From Micromonospora citrea (lineage in GTDB: Bacteria > Actinomycetota > Actinomycetes > Mycobacteriales > Micromonosporaceae), in contig NZ_FMHZ01000002.1 of assembly GCF_900090315.1 (NCBI RefSeq), positions 1,590,501-1,654,500 of the forward strand: 64,000 nucleotides of DNA, written 5' to 3'. This document shows, one piece after another, positions 26,515 through 35,486 of the stretch; the stretch's first letter is position 1, and each line of letters starts with the position of its first letter. Both the position numbers and the translations under genes were made by a program. The notes beneath the pieces are model-generated. The model made no database searches. It was not told the origin of the DNA and worked only from the letters and a program-made list of their open reading frames with translations.

Positions 26515-27516
26515 CTACAGCGACGTCATCTCGCCGGTGTCGTGGATGCCCTCGCGCTCGGTCTCGGGTTCCCAGAGGTCGGGTTGGGCGGGCTCGCGTA
26601 CGCCGATGCGCAGCGCCTCCAGCTGGGCGGCGAAGGACAGGCCGCCGAAGAGCGCCATGCCGGTCAGGTTGGCCCAGAGCAGCAACGCCATCATCCCGGT
26701 CAGCGCGCCGTACGTCTGGCCGAACCCGTCGCTGAACCGCACGTACGCGGCGAGCAGCAGGCTGGCCAGCCACCACAGCGCGGTGGCGATCCCGGCGCCG
26801 AAGAACAGCCAGGACAGGCCGGGCTGGTTGCGGCGGGGCGCGTGCCGGAACAGCACCGCGACGGCGAGGACGGTCAGCCCCAGGCTGAGCGGCCAGCGCA
26901 CTGCGTCCCAGACGCCGTTGGCGAGCTCGCCCCAGGCGTAGTGCCGCTGCACCGAGTCGCCCATCGGGCCGCCGCCGACGAGGATCAGGAACCCGGTCAG
27001 CGCCGGTACGCCGGCCGTGAGGGCGAGGACGGCGGCGCGGACGTACTTCCACAGCGCCGGGCGGTCCCGCTCCACGCCGTAGATCCGGTTGGCCCCGCGC
27101 TCGATCTGCGCCATGGTGCTGGTGAGCGCGACCAGGCCGGTGATCATGCCGAGGCCGAGCGCCAGCTCGCCGGCGCGTTCGGTGCGGTCGCCCTCGCCGA
27201 GCAGCTCGGCCACCACCGGCTCGCTCGCGCCGGGGGTGAGCGCGAGCACCGTGTCGGCGACGACCTGGCCGCCCTCCTCCACGCCGAGTTCGCTGATCAG
27301 GCCGGTCAGCGCGATCATGAACGGCACCACCGCGAGGCAGAGTTGCAGGGCGAGGGCGCGCGAGTGGCTGAACCCGTCGCCGTAGCGGAACCGGATGAAC
27401 GCGTCCCGCAGCAGGTGCCAGCCGCCGTGGCGGCGCAGCGTGTGCCAGGCGTCGTCGGCGTTGAGCTCCTCGTCGGGCATCAGCCGGGTCTCCGGCACCA
27501 TCCGGGTGCTACTCAC
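26515..27516 (-). CDS. YihY/BrkB-family membrane protein
   Basis: A 333-residue inner-membrane protein of the YihY (BrkB) family, with six predicted helices. Recognisable blocks are RALALQLCLAVVPFMIALTG near 60, MAQIERGANRIYGVERDRP near 130 and YGALTGMMALLLWANLTGMALFGG near 280. The function is not settled; members are often called virulence factor BrkB or putative ribonuclease BN in error. It starts with GTG overlapping the stop of the diacylglycerol kinase-like gene by 8 bases, so the two are coupled. Confidence 0.88.
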   Translation of the reverse strand: MSSTRMVPETRLMPDEELNADDAWHTLRRHGGWHLLRDAFIRFRYGDGFSHSRALALQLCLAVVPFMIALTGLISELGVEEGGQVVADTVLALTPGASEPVVAELLGEGDRTERAGELALGLGMITGLVALTSTMAQIERGANRIYGVERDRPALWKYVRAAVLALTAGVPALTGFLILVGGGPMGDSVQRHYAWGELANGVWDAVRWPLSLGLTVLAVAVLFRHAPRRNQPGLSWLFFGAGIATALWWLASLLLAAYVRFSDGFGQTYGALTGMMALLLWANLTGMALFGGLSFAAQLEALRIGVREPAQPDLWEPETEREGIHDTGEMTSL

Positions 27517-28510
27517 GGCGCGCCTCTTCGATGAGCTGCTCGCCCCGCTCCCCCGCCGCCTGCGCGTCGTCGGCCAGGTCGGGGGCCTGCTCGGGCTGCG
27601 GCACGCAGAGCCACAGGGCCCGCCGCCGGATCTCGGCCTTCAGGGTGCGGCCGGGCTCGATGAGGTCGCCGTCCAGCTCGCGGGGCTGGGCCCGGTTGCT
27701 GGTGATCTCCACGCGCCTGCCCCGGAAGACCTCCATCCGGGGGACGCGGTCCTGCTTGCGTACGACCGCCCAGCCGAGCGCCAGCCAGTGCCGCAGCGTA
27801 CGCGGAGTGAGCACCGCGACGTCGAGGTAGCCGTCGTCGGGCTCGGCCTCGGTGAGCAGGCGTACGCCGCCCTGGAGGCGCCCGACGTTGGCGACCAGTA
27901 CCGAGCGGGCCCGCCGACGGATCGGCTGCTGGTCGTCGATGCGGATGGAGACCTTCATCGGCCGGTCGCGCAGGTGCCGGGCGGCCCCCACGACGTACGC
28001 CGGCCAGCCGATCCGCTTCTTCGTGGTCTCCGAGGTGTCGGCGAGCATCTGGGCGTCGAAGCCCATGCCGGCCATCACGGTGAAGTAGTGGTCCTCGACC
28101 GCGCCGACGTCGAGCAGCCGGCGGCCGCGCTCGACGGCTACCTCCAGCCCGGCGGCCAGGTCGTTCGAGAGGCCCAGGTTGGCCGCGAGCAGGTTGCCGG
28201 TGCCCTGGGGCAGCACGGCGAGCGCCACGTCGGTGCCGACGAGGCCGCTGACGCAGGACATCACGGTGCCGTCGCCGCCGCAGGCGAAGACCACGTCCAC
28301 GCCGGCCTCGACCGCCTTCTCGGTCTGGCCGCGGCCCGGGTCCTCGACCGTGGTCTCGAACCACAGCGGCTCCGGCCATCCGGCGGCGGCGAGGGCGTCG
28401 TGGACCGTTCGTCGCAGCTCGTCGAGGTCGGCCACCTTCACCGGGTTGACCACCACGGCGGAGCGCAGGCCGCCCTCGTGCGCCGCGCTCCTGTCCTGTC
28501 CAGCATCCAC
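27509..28510 (-). CDS. Diacylglycerol/lipid kinase-family protein
   Basis: A protein of about 333 residues with the DAGK catalytic fold. The diagnostic CGGDGTVMSCVSGL lies near 75, LPQGTGNLLAANLGL near 105, and the C-terminal beta domain has GGVRLLTEAEPDDGYLDV and DGDLIEPG. It phosphorylates diacylglycerol or a related lipid with ATP at the membrane surface. The frame opens further upstream to GTG at 28573; the GTG at 28510 was preferred because homology starts shortly after it (RSAVVVNPVK). It heads an operon with the YihY gene; the start is the uncertain point. Confidence 0.82.
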   Translation of the reverse strand: MDAGQDRSAAHEGGLRSAVVVNPVKVADLDELRRTVHDALAAAGWPEPLWFETTVEDPGRGQTEKAVEAGVDVVFACGGDGTVMSCVSGLVGTDVALAVLPQGTGNLLAANLGLSNDLAAGLEVAVERGRRLLDVGAVEDHYFTVMAGMGFDAQMLADTSETTKKRIGWPAYVVGAARHLRDRPMKVSIRIDDQQPIRRRARSVLVANVGRLQGGVRLLTEAEPDDGYLDVAVLTPRTLRHWLALGWAVVRKQDRVPRMEVFRGRRVEITSNRAQPRELDGDLIEPGRTLKAEIRRRALWLCVPQPEQAPDLADDAQAAGERGEQLIEEARRE

Positions 28511-28690
28511 GGCGCCAGTGTGCAGCAGAACCGCCCCGGCAGCGACCCGACGGAGCGGTGACGTTACGCGCACCGAAAACGGGTTTGCCGGCCCGGCGCC
28601 GTTCCCACCCCTGGCCCGTCGCCGGCCTCCCGTCGCCGGCCTGTGGTGCCGACTCCCCGTCGATCACGATGTTGACGCCCTCCCCGTCGA

Positions 28691-28742
28691 TCATGAGGTC
28701 GACGGCGGTTGTCGGGATCGATCCGACCGGCCGACCTCATGA
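28691..28742. terminator. Long imperfect hairpin after the ClpN gene
   Basis: TCATGAGGTCG (28691-28701) pairs with CGACCTCATGA (28732-28742), and the space between contains a second hairpin, GTCGGGATC with GATCCGAC. It lies directly downstream of the ClpN gene and upstream of the lipid kinase, and could terminate the ClpN transcript. Confidence 0.5.
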
Positions 28743-28757
28743 CCAACGGAGTGCGGG

Positions 28758-29336
28758 TCAGGCTGCGGGATGGAGGGCGGTCTCCACGCGGCGGCGCAGG
28801 TCGTCCAGGTCGGCGCCGGCCTCGGTGAGCACCAGCGCGCCGAGGCCCTGCCCCTCGCGCAGCACGCCGAGCAGGATGTGCTCGGTGCCGATGTGGCGGT
28901 GGCGCAGCCGCAGCGCCTCCCGCAGGGCCAACTCCAGGCTCTTCTTGGCGCGCGGGGAGAAGGGCCCGCCCGCGTACCGTCGGCGACCCCAGCGGCGGCG
29001 CGGCGGCGGCGCGGCCTCGCGCAGCGCGTCGGGGCCGAAGGACTCCTCGATCCGCGCCACGATGGCGGCGAGGTCGATGCCGATCTCGCGCAGGGCGGCG
29101 GCATCGGCGTCGGCGAGGCCGGTGCCGCCCCGCTCGGTGTGCCGGCGGACGCGGGCCCGCAGGTCGTCGGCCCGGACGCCGGCATCGGCGAGCACCCGCG
29201 CGGCGAGGCTGTCGCCGTCGGCGAGCAGGGCGAGCAGCAGGTGCTCGGTGCCGACCGGCCGCTGGCCCTCGGCCCGGGCCTCGTCCCGGGCGGCGCGCAC
29301 CACGGTGCGGGCCCGCTCGGTGAACCGTTCGAACAT
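28758..29336 (-). CDS. Stand-alone ClpN double-repeat protein (no ATPase)
   Basis: A 192-residue protein made of two Clp N-terminal repeats. Repeat one (1-65) has MFERFTERARTVVRAA and GTEHLLLALLADGDSLAARVL. Repeat two (about 118-190) has FSPRAKKSLELALREALRL and GTEHILLGVLREGQGLGALVL. No Walker motifs follow, so it is an adaptor-like protein without unfoldase activity, possibly a substrate receptor or competitor for ClpC. GGGAGG precedes both GTG 29339 and ATG 29336; ATG has the better spacing. The start overlaps the stop of the upstream HTH gene, so the two are coupled. Confidence 0.88.
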   Translation of the reverse strand: MFERFTERARTVVRAARDEARAEGQRPVGTEHLLLALLADGDSLAARVLADAGVRADDLRARVRRHTERGGTGLADADAAALREIGIDLAAIVARIEESFGPDALREAAPPPRRRWGRRRYAGGPFSPRAKKSLELALREALRLRHRHIGTEHILLGVLREGQGLGALVLTEAGADLDDLRRRVETALHPAA

Positions 29337-29572
29337 CACGCCTCCCAGGAGGATCCGACCGCCGGTCGCCCGGCGTGCTTCTTGTGGACCGCCTGCCGGC
29401 TGACCTCGAGCTCGTCGGCGATCTCCTGCCAGGACCAGCCCTGTCGACGGGCGTTGTCCACCTGGACCACCTCGAGGCGTTCGAGCAGCCGGCGCAGCGC
29501 GCGGACGGCGCGCAGCCCGACCCGGGGGTCGGTGCTGCCGGCCGCCGCGGCGAGTTCCGTTGCCTGACTCAT
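29336..29572 (-). CDS. Small helix-turn-helix regulator
   Basis: A 78-residue DNA-binding protein. The helix-turn-helix WSWQEIADELEVSRQAVHKKH spans about 46-66, preceded by a helix LRAVRALRRLLERLEVVQVDNARRQG. Its stop (TGA) overlaps the start of the ClpN gene. Two palindromes, GTCAAC-N4-GTTGAC, lie just upstream and probably are its operator, so autoregulation is likely. A TTGACA-17-TAAGTT promoter overlaps them and would place the transcript start almost at the ATG, a leaderless message. Confidence 0.88.
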   Translation of the reverse strand: MSQATELAAAAGSTDPRVGLRAVRALRRLLERLEVVQVDNARRQGWSWQEIADELEVSRQAVHKKHAGRPAVGSSWEA

Positions 29573-29575
29573 GTC

Positions 29576-29618
29576 GTCAACTTACGTTGACACCGCCCGT
29601 CTGTCAACTCACGTTGAC
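29576..29618. promoter_or_regulatory. Doubled palindromic operator between HTH-clpN and PP2C genes
   Basis: GTCAACTTACGTTGAC (29576-29591) and GTCAACTCACGTTGAC (29603-29618) are perfect inverted repeats with 4-base spacers, 27 bp centre to centre, so on nearly the same helix face spread over two and a half turns. They overlap the predicted minus-strand promoter and lie upstream of the plus-strand PP2C gene. They are a strong candidate for binding by the adjacent HTH protein. Confidence 0.65.
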
Positions 29619-29654
29619 ACCCAATCCCGGGTCCTCCGGTGCTACCGTCCGCCG

Positions 29655-30449
29655 GTGTCCAGCCGCCGCCCGCGCCCCGCAGAGGCGCCCGTGCCCACCG
29701 AGCCGCACCGTCACCCGCTCGGCGGGATCACGCTGGAGGTCGTCGGCGGCAGCGTCGTCGGCGACCGCTACCCGGCCAACTTCGACGTGCTGCACGTCGA
29801 CCCGGCCCTGCCGTTCGTCGCGGTGGCCGACGGGATGGGTGCCGGCGAGGGCAGCCGGCGGGCCGGGGCGACGGCGACGGGCACGCTGGTCGCGCACGTC
29901 CGGGCCGCCTGGCCCGAGGTCGCTCCCCGGCAGTTGCGCGCCGCCGTGGCCCACCTCCAGTCGGCCGTACGCGCCGCCGGCGCGGGCCTGGCGGAGCTGA
30001 CCGGCTGCACGCTGACCGCCCTGCTCGTGGAGCCGGACGGCGGCCAGGGCTGGATCGTCCAGCTCGGCGACTCCCGCGCGTACCGGCTGCGCGACGGGCT
30101 GCTGGAGCTGGTCACCGTCGACCACACCGCGGCCTGGCTCGGCGTGCTGCACGGCTGGTACCCGGCCGACTCCCCCGCCGCAGCCCACGCCCGCTACCAG
30201 CTCACCCGCTACGCCGGCCACCCCGGAGAGCCGGAGGCGGACCTGCTCGCCGTGTCGCTGCGCGCCGGGGACGTCTGGCTGCTCTGCACCGACGGGGTCA
30301 GCGACCAGGTCGACTACCACCGGATGTGCCGCCTCCTGGCGGCCCCGCGTCCCCAGGACGCGGTCCGGGACCTGCTCGACGCCACACTGGCCGCCGGCGG
30401 CGACGACAACGCCACCGCCGTGGTGGTCCGGGTCCACGCCCCGGGCTGA
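29655..30449 (+). CDS. PP2C-type Ser/Thr protein phosphatase
   Basis: A protein of about 264 residues with the PPM/PP2C fold. Metal-binding Asp residues are in FVAVADGMGAGEGS near 55, GDSRAYRLRDG near 140, LLCTDGVSDQ near 220 and GGDDNATAVVV near 250. It is short of a membrane anchor and is presumably cytosolic, dephosphorylating Ser/Thr kinases or anti-sigma partners. The GTG at 29655 was chosen because the frame before it is just the operator region; GTG 29691 is another choice. It is divergent from the HTH-ClpN operon and may share its operator. Confidence 0.82.
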   Translation: MSSRRPRPAEAPVPTEPHRHPLGGITLEVVGGSVVGDRYPANFDVLHVDPALPFVAVADGMGAGEGSRRAGATATGTLVAHVRAAWPEVAPRQLRAAVAHLQSAVRAAGAGLAELTGCTLTALLVEPDGGQGWIVQLGDSRAYRLRDGLLELVTVDHTAAWLGVLHGWYPADSPAAAHARYQLTRYAGHPGEPEADLLAVSLRAGDVWLLCTDGVSDQVDYHRMCRLLAAPRPQDAVRDLLDATLAAGGDDNATAVVVRVHAPG

Positions 30450-30498
30450 CGGCGACCCGGCGGCCCCGTACCGAACCGACCGGACCGACGGCGAAGAC

Positions 30499-30538
30499 GC
30501 CGCTGGCCGGCACCCCGTGCGGGGTACCGGCCAGCGGC
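30499..30538. terminator. Bidirectional terminator
   Basis: GCCGCTGGCCGG pairs with CCGGCCAGCGGC, continued by ACCCC/GGGGT around a GTGC loop after one mismatch. It lies between convergent genes. Confidence 0.7.
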
Positions 30539-30553
30539 GGTGGTTCACGTGTG

Positions 30554-31147
30554 TCAGCTGTTCCAGTGCTCGGCGACGAGGTCGGCGGCCTGCTGCTCCC
30601 ACTGCGCGTAGTGGTCGGGGTAGGCCGACACCTGCACCGTCTGCGCCGCCTTCGTCAGCGGCATGTCCTGCCACCCGTCGACCTGCTTGAGACCCTTCAG
30701 GAACGCCATGGTCGAGTACTCCGGGTCGGTGATCTGCTCCACCGTGCCCCACCCACTCGACGGGCGCTGCTGGAACAGGCCCTGCGAGTCATGGTCGTTG
30801 CGCTCACCCAGATGACCCAGGTTCTCCAGCTTCGACTCCTGCAACGCCGTCGCGATCGCCACCACGGCGGCACGCTCGTCCATCCCGGCCTTCTTCGTCG
30901 CCGCGACGATCGCCTTCACGTTACCGACCTGCTCGTCCGACAGATCGATCCGCGACTGCGCACCCTGCACACCGTGCGGAACCAGCTTGCCCTTGTCCAC
31001 GCCCGGCTTGTCGGCCTGCACCGCCACCGCGGTGACCGGAGCGGCCTCGACCGGCGAGGCGTGAGCGGCAGCCGGACCGGCGAACACACCACCGGCAAAG
31101 GCCAGACCAGCGACACCCAGAACGCTCTTACGCATGATCGTGTTCAC
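30554..31147 (-). CDS. Secreted lysozyme-like (transglycosylase-type) protein
   Basis: A 197-residue exported protein. The signal peptide (MRKSVLGVAGLAFAGG to AAAHA) lies after a short VNTI lead. The mature part carries a lysozyme-like fold of the actinobacterial type: AAVVAIATALQESKLENL near 115 with the candidate catalytic Glu, then NDHDSQGLFQQRPSSGWGT and a conserved helical tail. Such proteins act on, or bind, cell-wall glycan. The GTG at 31147 was chosen since GGAG precedes it by 6 bases; in-frame ATG codons lie on both sides. It has its own promoter and a 5' leader of unknown structure. Confidence 0.8.
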   Translation of the reverse strand: MNTIMRKSVLGVAGLAFAGGVFAGPAAAHASPVEAAPVTAVAVQADKPGVDKGKLVPHGVQGAQSRIDLSDEQVGNVKAIVAATKKAGMDERAAVVAIATALQESKLENLGHLGERNDHDSQGLFQQRPSSGWGTVEQITDPEYSTMAFLKGLKQVDGWQDMPLTKAAQTVQVSAYPDHYAQWEQQAADLVAEHWNS

Positions 31148-31627
31148 GATGGGCTCCATTCGGGGGAAGGCACCCGCACGACTACCGAGGGGGATCGGAA
31201 ACGCGGGGTGCAAGCACCGTCCGGCGCTCACAAGGGAACTCAAGGGGAAAAGATCAGACCGACCAGGATCTCGCCGGGGCGGGGGGACGCCCTCGCGTCG
31301 GCCGGACCATGTCCAACGACCGCCGGCCCGCCGTCATTCCGGGCCCGGCACCCCCACCCGCAGGCGGAACGTGCCCTCACTCGGCCGTACGCAGGGTGTA
31401 ACGACCCCGACCCCGCCACGATTCCGCGCCCGCGATGCCCCCGATCACACCCCCGAAACCGGACACCCGACCCGACACCCGACACCGTCGACCACCAGAC
31501 GGCCCAGGACGTCGGCACACACCGGGCACACGCCGCAGACCGAACGGTCGGGCGCACACCGGATCGTCAGCGCACACCGGAGCGGCGCCGACGAACAGGG
31601 CGGCACGGACGACGCGCAACCACCGAC

Positions 31628-31701
31628 GGGGTGTGGCCCGCCGTGCCCGGCGCAGGGATCAAGCCTGACCGCCCGGAGCCGGGCACGGCGGGCCACACCC
31701 C
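31628..31701. repeat. 23-bp perfect inverted repeat
   Basis: The arm at 31628-31650 (GTGTGGCCCGCCGTGCCCGG plus three G) is the exact reverse complement of 31679-31701, with 28 bases between. The right arm is the start of the 56-bp tandem array. It would form a very stable hairpin or cruciform. Confidence 0.85.
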
Positions 31702-31944
31702 CACCACGACGGCACCGCAACCTGACCACCCGAACCCGGCCACGGCGGGCCACACCCCCACCACGACGCACCGCAACCTGACCACCCGAACCCGGCCACG
31801 GCGGACCACACCCCCACCACGACGCACCGCAACCTGACCACCCGAACCCGGCCACGGCGGACCACACCCCCACCACGACGCACCGCAACCTGACCACCCG
31901 AACCCGGCCACGGCGGACCACACCCCCACCACGACGCACCGCAA
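31684..31944. repeat. 56-bp tandem repeat, 4.6 copies
   Basis: Units start at 31684 (57 bp), 31741, 31797, 31853 and 31909 (partial). Each begins CACGGCGG(G/A)CCACACCCCC and ends CCCGAACCCGGC; units differ at one or two bases. They abut without spacers. The whole stretch from 31148 to 32079 between the lysozyme-like gene and the stress protein shows no convincing gene; frames through it give only low-complexity Pro/Thr/Arg or Gly/Trp sequence. Confidence 0.9.
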
Positions 31945-32079
31945 GCCAGAGACCGCAAGCCAACCAGACACCCACGCAACCCGGCCCGGCACACCAACCC
32001 CGATCCCGCCCCACCAGCCCACTCACGGGACTAGCCTCGACACGAGGGCCGGGCGCGACGCCTGCGGAGGTGATGTCGG

Positions 32080-32907
32080 ATGGCCGCAGCCACCGACGCG
32101 GCGGTGCTGGTCGGGCTCGGCTCGGAGCGCAACCTGCCGGTGGTGCGGCTGGCCGCGCAGGAGGCCGCCGCACACGGCCGGCCGCTGTGCCTGCTGCACG
32201 CCTTCAACTGGACGGCGGCGCTGGAGGCGCCGTCGATCGCCGGTCCACGCGCCGAGGCCGAGGAGTTGATCTCCCGGGCCACCGAGATCGCGAACGAGGT
32301 CGAGCCGTCCCTGCCCGTCAGCGCGGAGATCATCGAGGGCGCGCCCGTGCCCACCCTGGTCCGCCGTTCCGAGTCGGCCTTCCTGCTCGCCATCGGCGAC
32401 GCCGGCATGGCGACCTGCGCGGACTGCGTACCGGCCGACGCGGCGGCGGTGCAGCTCGCCGCCCGGGCCGGGTGCCCGGTGCTGGTGGCCCGTCGGGAGC
32501 CGCCGCCCCAGGGCCCCGTGCTGGTCGGCGTCGACGGCTCCGACAGTTCCCGGGGCGCGCTGGAGTGGGCGTTCGATTGCGCGGCCCGGCGGGAGGCGCG
32601 GCTGCTCGCCGTGCGGGTCGTCGAGCCGGAGGAGGCCACCGAGGATCCCGACCTGCTCGTCGGGCTGGTCGCGCGGTGCGCGGACCGCTTCCCCTCGGTC
32701 GCGGCGGAGTGCCACACGATCCGCGGCGACCCCGGCACCGTACTGGTGGAGCAGTCCCGCTCGTCGCAGGTGGCGCTCGTCGCGGCCCGGGGCGACGAGC
32801 CGTGGCGGGGCATGCTCGGCGCGGTGAGCCAGGCGCTGCTCTACCACTCCCCCGCGCCGGTGATCGTGGTGCGCGGCCGGACGGGGATGCCGGCGGACGG
32901 GGCGTAA
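32080..32907 (+). CDS. Universal stress protein (double domain)
   Basis: A 275-residue protein with two UspA folds, residues 1-140 and 145-268. The second starts VLVGVDGSDSSRGALEWAF, the usual ATP-binding strand, but its late loop reads ARGDEPWRGMLGAVSQALL and the first repeat lacks the G-x2-G-x9-G pattern, so ATP binding may be partial. Double-domain USPs are typical members of the mycobacterial DosR regulon. GGAGG lies 9 bases before the ATG. It leads the stress cluster, upstream of the phosphoketolase. A half-site GGGACTA at 32027 is seen, too weak to call a regulator box. Confidence 0.88.
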   Translation: MAAATDAAVLVGLGSERNLPVVRLAAQEAAAHGRPLCLLHAFNWTAALEAPSIAGPRAEAEELISRATEIANEVEPSLPVSAEIIEGAPVPTLVRRSESAFLLAIGDAGMATCADCVPADAAAVQLAARAGCPVLVARREPPPQGPVLVGVDGSDSSRGALEWAFDCAARREARLLAVRVVEPEEATEDPDLLVGLVARCADRFPSVAAECHTIRGDPGTVLVEQSRSSQVALVAARGDEPWRGMLGAVSQALLYHSPAPVIVVRGRTGMPADGA

Positions 32908-32921
32908 CGCCCGGCCGGCGC

Positions 32922-32935
32922 AGGACCAACGGCCC
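32922..32935. promoter_or_regulatory. DevR/DosR-like box before phosphoketolase (13/14)
   Basis: AGGACCAACGGCCC matches the palindrome GGGNCNNNNGNCCC with one mismatch (first base). It lies 98 bases before the phosphoketolase ATG, in the 126-bp space after the stress-protein gene. Confidence 0.5.
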
Positions 32936-33033
32936 TGATCGACATCGGCGTCGAGCGGGAAGCTGAGATCGGCCCGGACGAATCCCCGCTCCGAGGATGC
33001 AGGATTCCCCTACCCGCGAGAGGCTCATGCAGT

Positions 33034-35436
33034 ATGGACACCGCTCTCGACCTGCACAGCCCCCTGACCGAAGACGAGCTGCGCCGGCTTGACGCCTACT
33101 GGCGGGCGGCCAACTACCTGACCGTCGGGCAGATCTACCTGCTCGACAATCCGCTGCTGCGCGAGCCGTTGGCACCCGAGCACGTCAAACCGCGACTGCT
33201 CGGCCACTGGGGCACCAGCCCAGGTCTGAACCTGCTCTACGCCCATCTCAACCGGGTGATCGTCGCCCGCGACCTGCACGCCATGTTCGTCACCGGTCCC
33301 GGCCACGGCGGCCCGGCGATCGTCGCGAACACCTGGCTGGAGGGCACCTGGAGCGAGCTCTACCACCACATCGGCCGCGACGAGGCCGGCATGGCCCGGC
33401 TGTTCCGCCAGTTCTCCTTCCCGGGCGGCATCCCGAGCCACGTGGCGGCGGAGGTGCCGGGCTCGATCCACGAGGGCGGCGAGCTGGGGTACGCGCTGAG
33501 CCACGCCTACGGCGCGGCGTTCGACAACCCCGACCTGCTGGTGGCCTGCGTCATCGGCGACGGGGAGGCGGAGACCGGCCCGCTCGCCGGGAGCTGGCTG
33601 TCGAACGTGTTCCTCAACCCGGCCCGCGACGGCGCGGTGCTGCCCGTCCTGCACCTCAACGGCTACAAGATCGCCAACCCCACGGTGCTGGACCGGATTC
33701 CCGACGACGACCTGCTCGCCATGATGCGCGGCTTCGGCTACCAGCCGTACGTGGTGGCCGGCGACGACCCGGCCACCGTGCACCAGACGCTCGCCGCCAC
33801 GCTTGACCGGGCGTTGGACGAGATCGCCGCCATCCAGCGGCGGGCCCGCTCCGGCGGCACCGTCGAGCGCCCCCGCTGGCCGATGATCGTCCTGCGTACG
33901 CCGAAGGGCTGGACGGGGCCCCGCGACGTCGACGGCAAGCGGGTGGAGGGCACCTACCGCGCCCACCAGGTGCCCCTGTCCGAGGTGCGCAAGAACCCGG
34001 AGCACCTGGCCGAGCTGGAGCGCTGGCTGCGCAGCTACCGGCCGGAGGAGCTCTTCGACGCCACCGGCGCGCCGGTCGCCGAGCTGGCGGAGCTGCCGCC
34101 CAAGGGCGAGCGTCGGATGAGCGCCAACCCGGTCACCAACGGCGGGCTGGTGCTGCGCGACCTGGCGCTGCCGGACTTCCGCGACTACGCCGTCGACGTG
34201 CAGAAGCCCGGCGAGACCGTGGCCGGGGCGACCGGCGCGCTCGGCCCGTGGGTACGCGACGTGATCACCGCCAACCCGCAGACGTTCCGCCTCTTCGGCC
34301 CGGACGAGGTCGCCTCGAACCGGCTCGGCGCGGCGTTCGAGGTCACCGACCGGGCCTGGGTGGCCGGGACGGTCCCCGGCGACGAGCACCTCTCGCCCGA
34401 CGGGCGGGTGATGGAGGTCCTCTCCGAGCACCTCTGCCAGGGCTGGCTGGAGGGCTACCTGCTCACCGGCCGACACGGCATCTTCACCAGCTACGAGGCG
34501 TTCATCCACATCGTCGACTCGATGGTCAACCAGCACGCCAAGTGGCTGAAGGTGACCCGGGGAATCCCGTGGCGCAAGCCGGTGGCCTCGCTGAACTACC
34601 TGCTCTCCAGCCACGTCTGGCGCCAGGACCACAACGGCTTCTCCCACCAGGACCCGGGCTTCATCGACCACGTGATGAACAAGAAGGCCGAGGTGGTACG
34701 CGTCTACCTGCCGCCGGACGCGAACACCCTGCTCTCCACCATGGACCACTGCCTGCGCAGCCGGCACTACATCAACGTGGTGGTGGCCGGCAAACAGCCC
34801 GCGCCGAACTGGCTGTCGATGGACGAGGCGATCCAGCACTGCCGGCGCGGCATCGGCATCTGGGACTGGGCCAGCACGGACGCGGGCAGCGAGCCCGACG
34901 TGGTGCTCGCCTGCGCGGGCGACGTGCCGACGCTGGAGACGCTGGCCGCGGCGGACCTGCTGCACAAGCACCTGCCGAGCCTGAAGGTGCGGGTCGTCAA
35001 CGTGGTCGACCTGATGCGCCTGCAGCCGCCGACCGAGCACCCGCACGGCCTGTCGGACAAGGAGTTCGACACCATCTTCACGCGGGACAAGCCGGTCATC
35101 TTCGCCTACCACGGCTATCCGTGGCTGATCCACCGGCTCACCTATCGACGGACCAACCACGACAACCTGCACGTGCGCGGCTACAAGGAGGAGGGCACCA
35201 CCACCACGCCGTTCGACATGGTGATGCTCAACGACCTGGACCGCTTCCACCTGGTCATCGACGTGATCGACCGGGTGCCGGGCCTGGCCGCCCGCGCCGC
35301 CCACCTGCGGCAGGAGATGGTCGACGCGCGGCAGTCCTGCCGGGACCACACCCGCGAGCACGGCGAGGACGACCCCCGGGTCGCGGAGTGGCGTTGGGTC
35401 CGCGAGACGGACCCCGGACTGCGCGGTGACCAGTGA
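33034..35436 (+). CDS. xfp: Phosphoketolase (xylulose-5-P/fructose-6-P)
   Basis: An 800-residue thiamine-diphosphate enzyme that splits xylulose 5-phosphate or fructose 6-phosphate with phosphate to give acetyl phosphate. It has the full family length: [20 protein letters not shown] near 87, [17 protein letters not shown] near 128, the TPP motif [14 protein letters not shown]...N near 170, [17 protein letters not shown] near 527 and the C-terminal [22 protein letters not shown] precedes the ATG by 10 bases. It is followed at 50 bp by a second stress-protein gene, likely one operon. In hypoxia, acetyl phosphate could give ATP without full glycolysis; that role is inferred. Confidence 0.95.
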   Translation: MDTALDLHSPLTEDELRRLDAYWRAANYLTVGQIYLLDNPLLREPLAPEHVKPRLLGHWGTSPGLNLLYAHLNRVIVARDLHAMFVTGPGHGGPAIVANTWLEGTWSELYHHIGRDEAGMARLFRQFSFPGGIPSHVAAEVPGSIHEGGELGYALSHAYGAAFDNPDLLVACVIGDGEAETGPLAGSWLSNVFLNPARDGAVLPVLHLNGYKIANPTVLDRIPDDDLLAMMRGFGYQPYVVAGDDPATVHQTLAATLDRALDEIAAIQRRARSGGTVERPRWPMIVLRTPKGWTGPRDVDGKRVEGTYRAHQVPLSEVRKNPEHLAELERWLRSYRPEELFDATGAPVAELAELPPKGERRMSANPVTNGGLVLRDLALPDFRDYAVDVQKPGETVAGATGALGPWVRDVITANPQTFRLFGPDEVASNRLGAAFEVTDRAWVAGTVPGDEHLSPDGRVMEVLSEHLCQGWLEGYLLTGRHGIFTSYEAFIHIVDSMVNQHAKWLKVTRGIPWRKPVASLNYLLSSHVWRQDHNGFSHQDPGFIDHVMNKKAEVVRVYLPPDANTLLSTMDHCLRSRHYINVVVAGKQPAPNWLSMDEAIQHCRRGIGIWDWASTDAGSEPDVVLACAGDVPTLETLAAADLLHKHLPSLKVRVVNVVDLMRLQPPTEHPHGLSDKEFDTIFTRDKPVIFAYHGYPWLIHRLTYRRTNHDNLHVRGYKEEGTTTTPFDMVMLNDLDRFHLVIDVIDRVPGLAARAAHLRQEMVDARQSCRDHTREHGEDDPRVAEWRWVRETDPGLRGDQ

Positions 35437-35486
35437 GCGCGAGGAGTGAGCCTGCGAGCCCCGCAGCCGCGAACGAGGAGGTTTCG

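Noticed and set aside
31148-31250. c-di-AMP (ydaO) riboswitch before the lysozyme-like gene
   Set aside because: Such riboswitches often precede cell-wall enzymes in actinobacteria, but I could not find the conserved core segments here.
31684-31944. CRISPR array
   Set aside because: The 56-bp units follow each other directly with no unique spacers and no cas genes are nearby.
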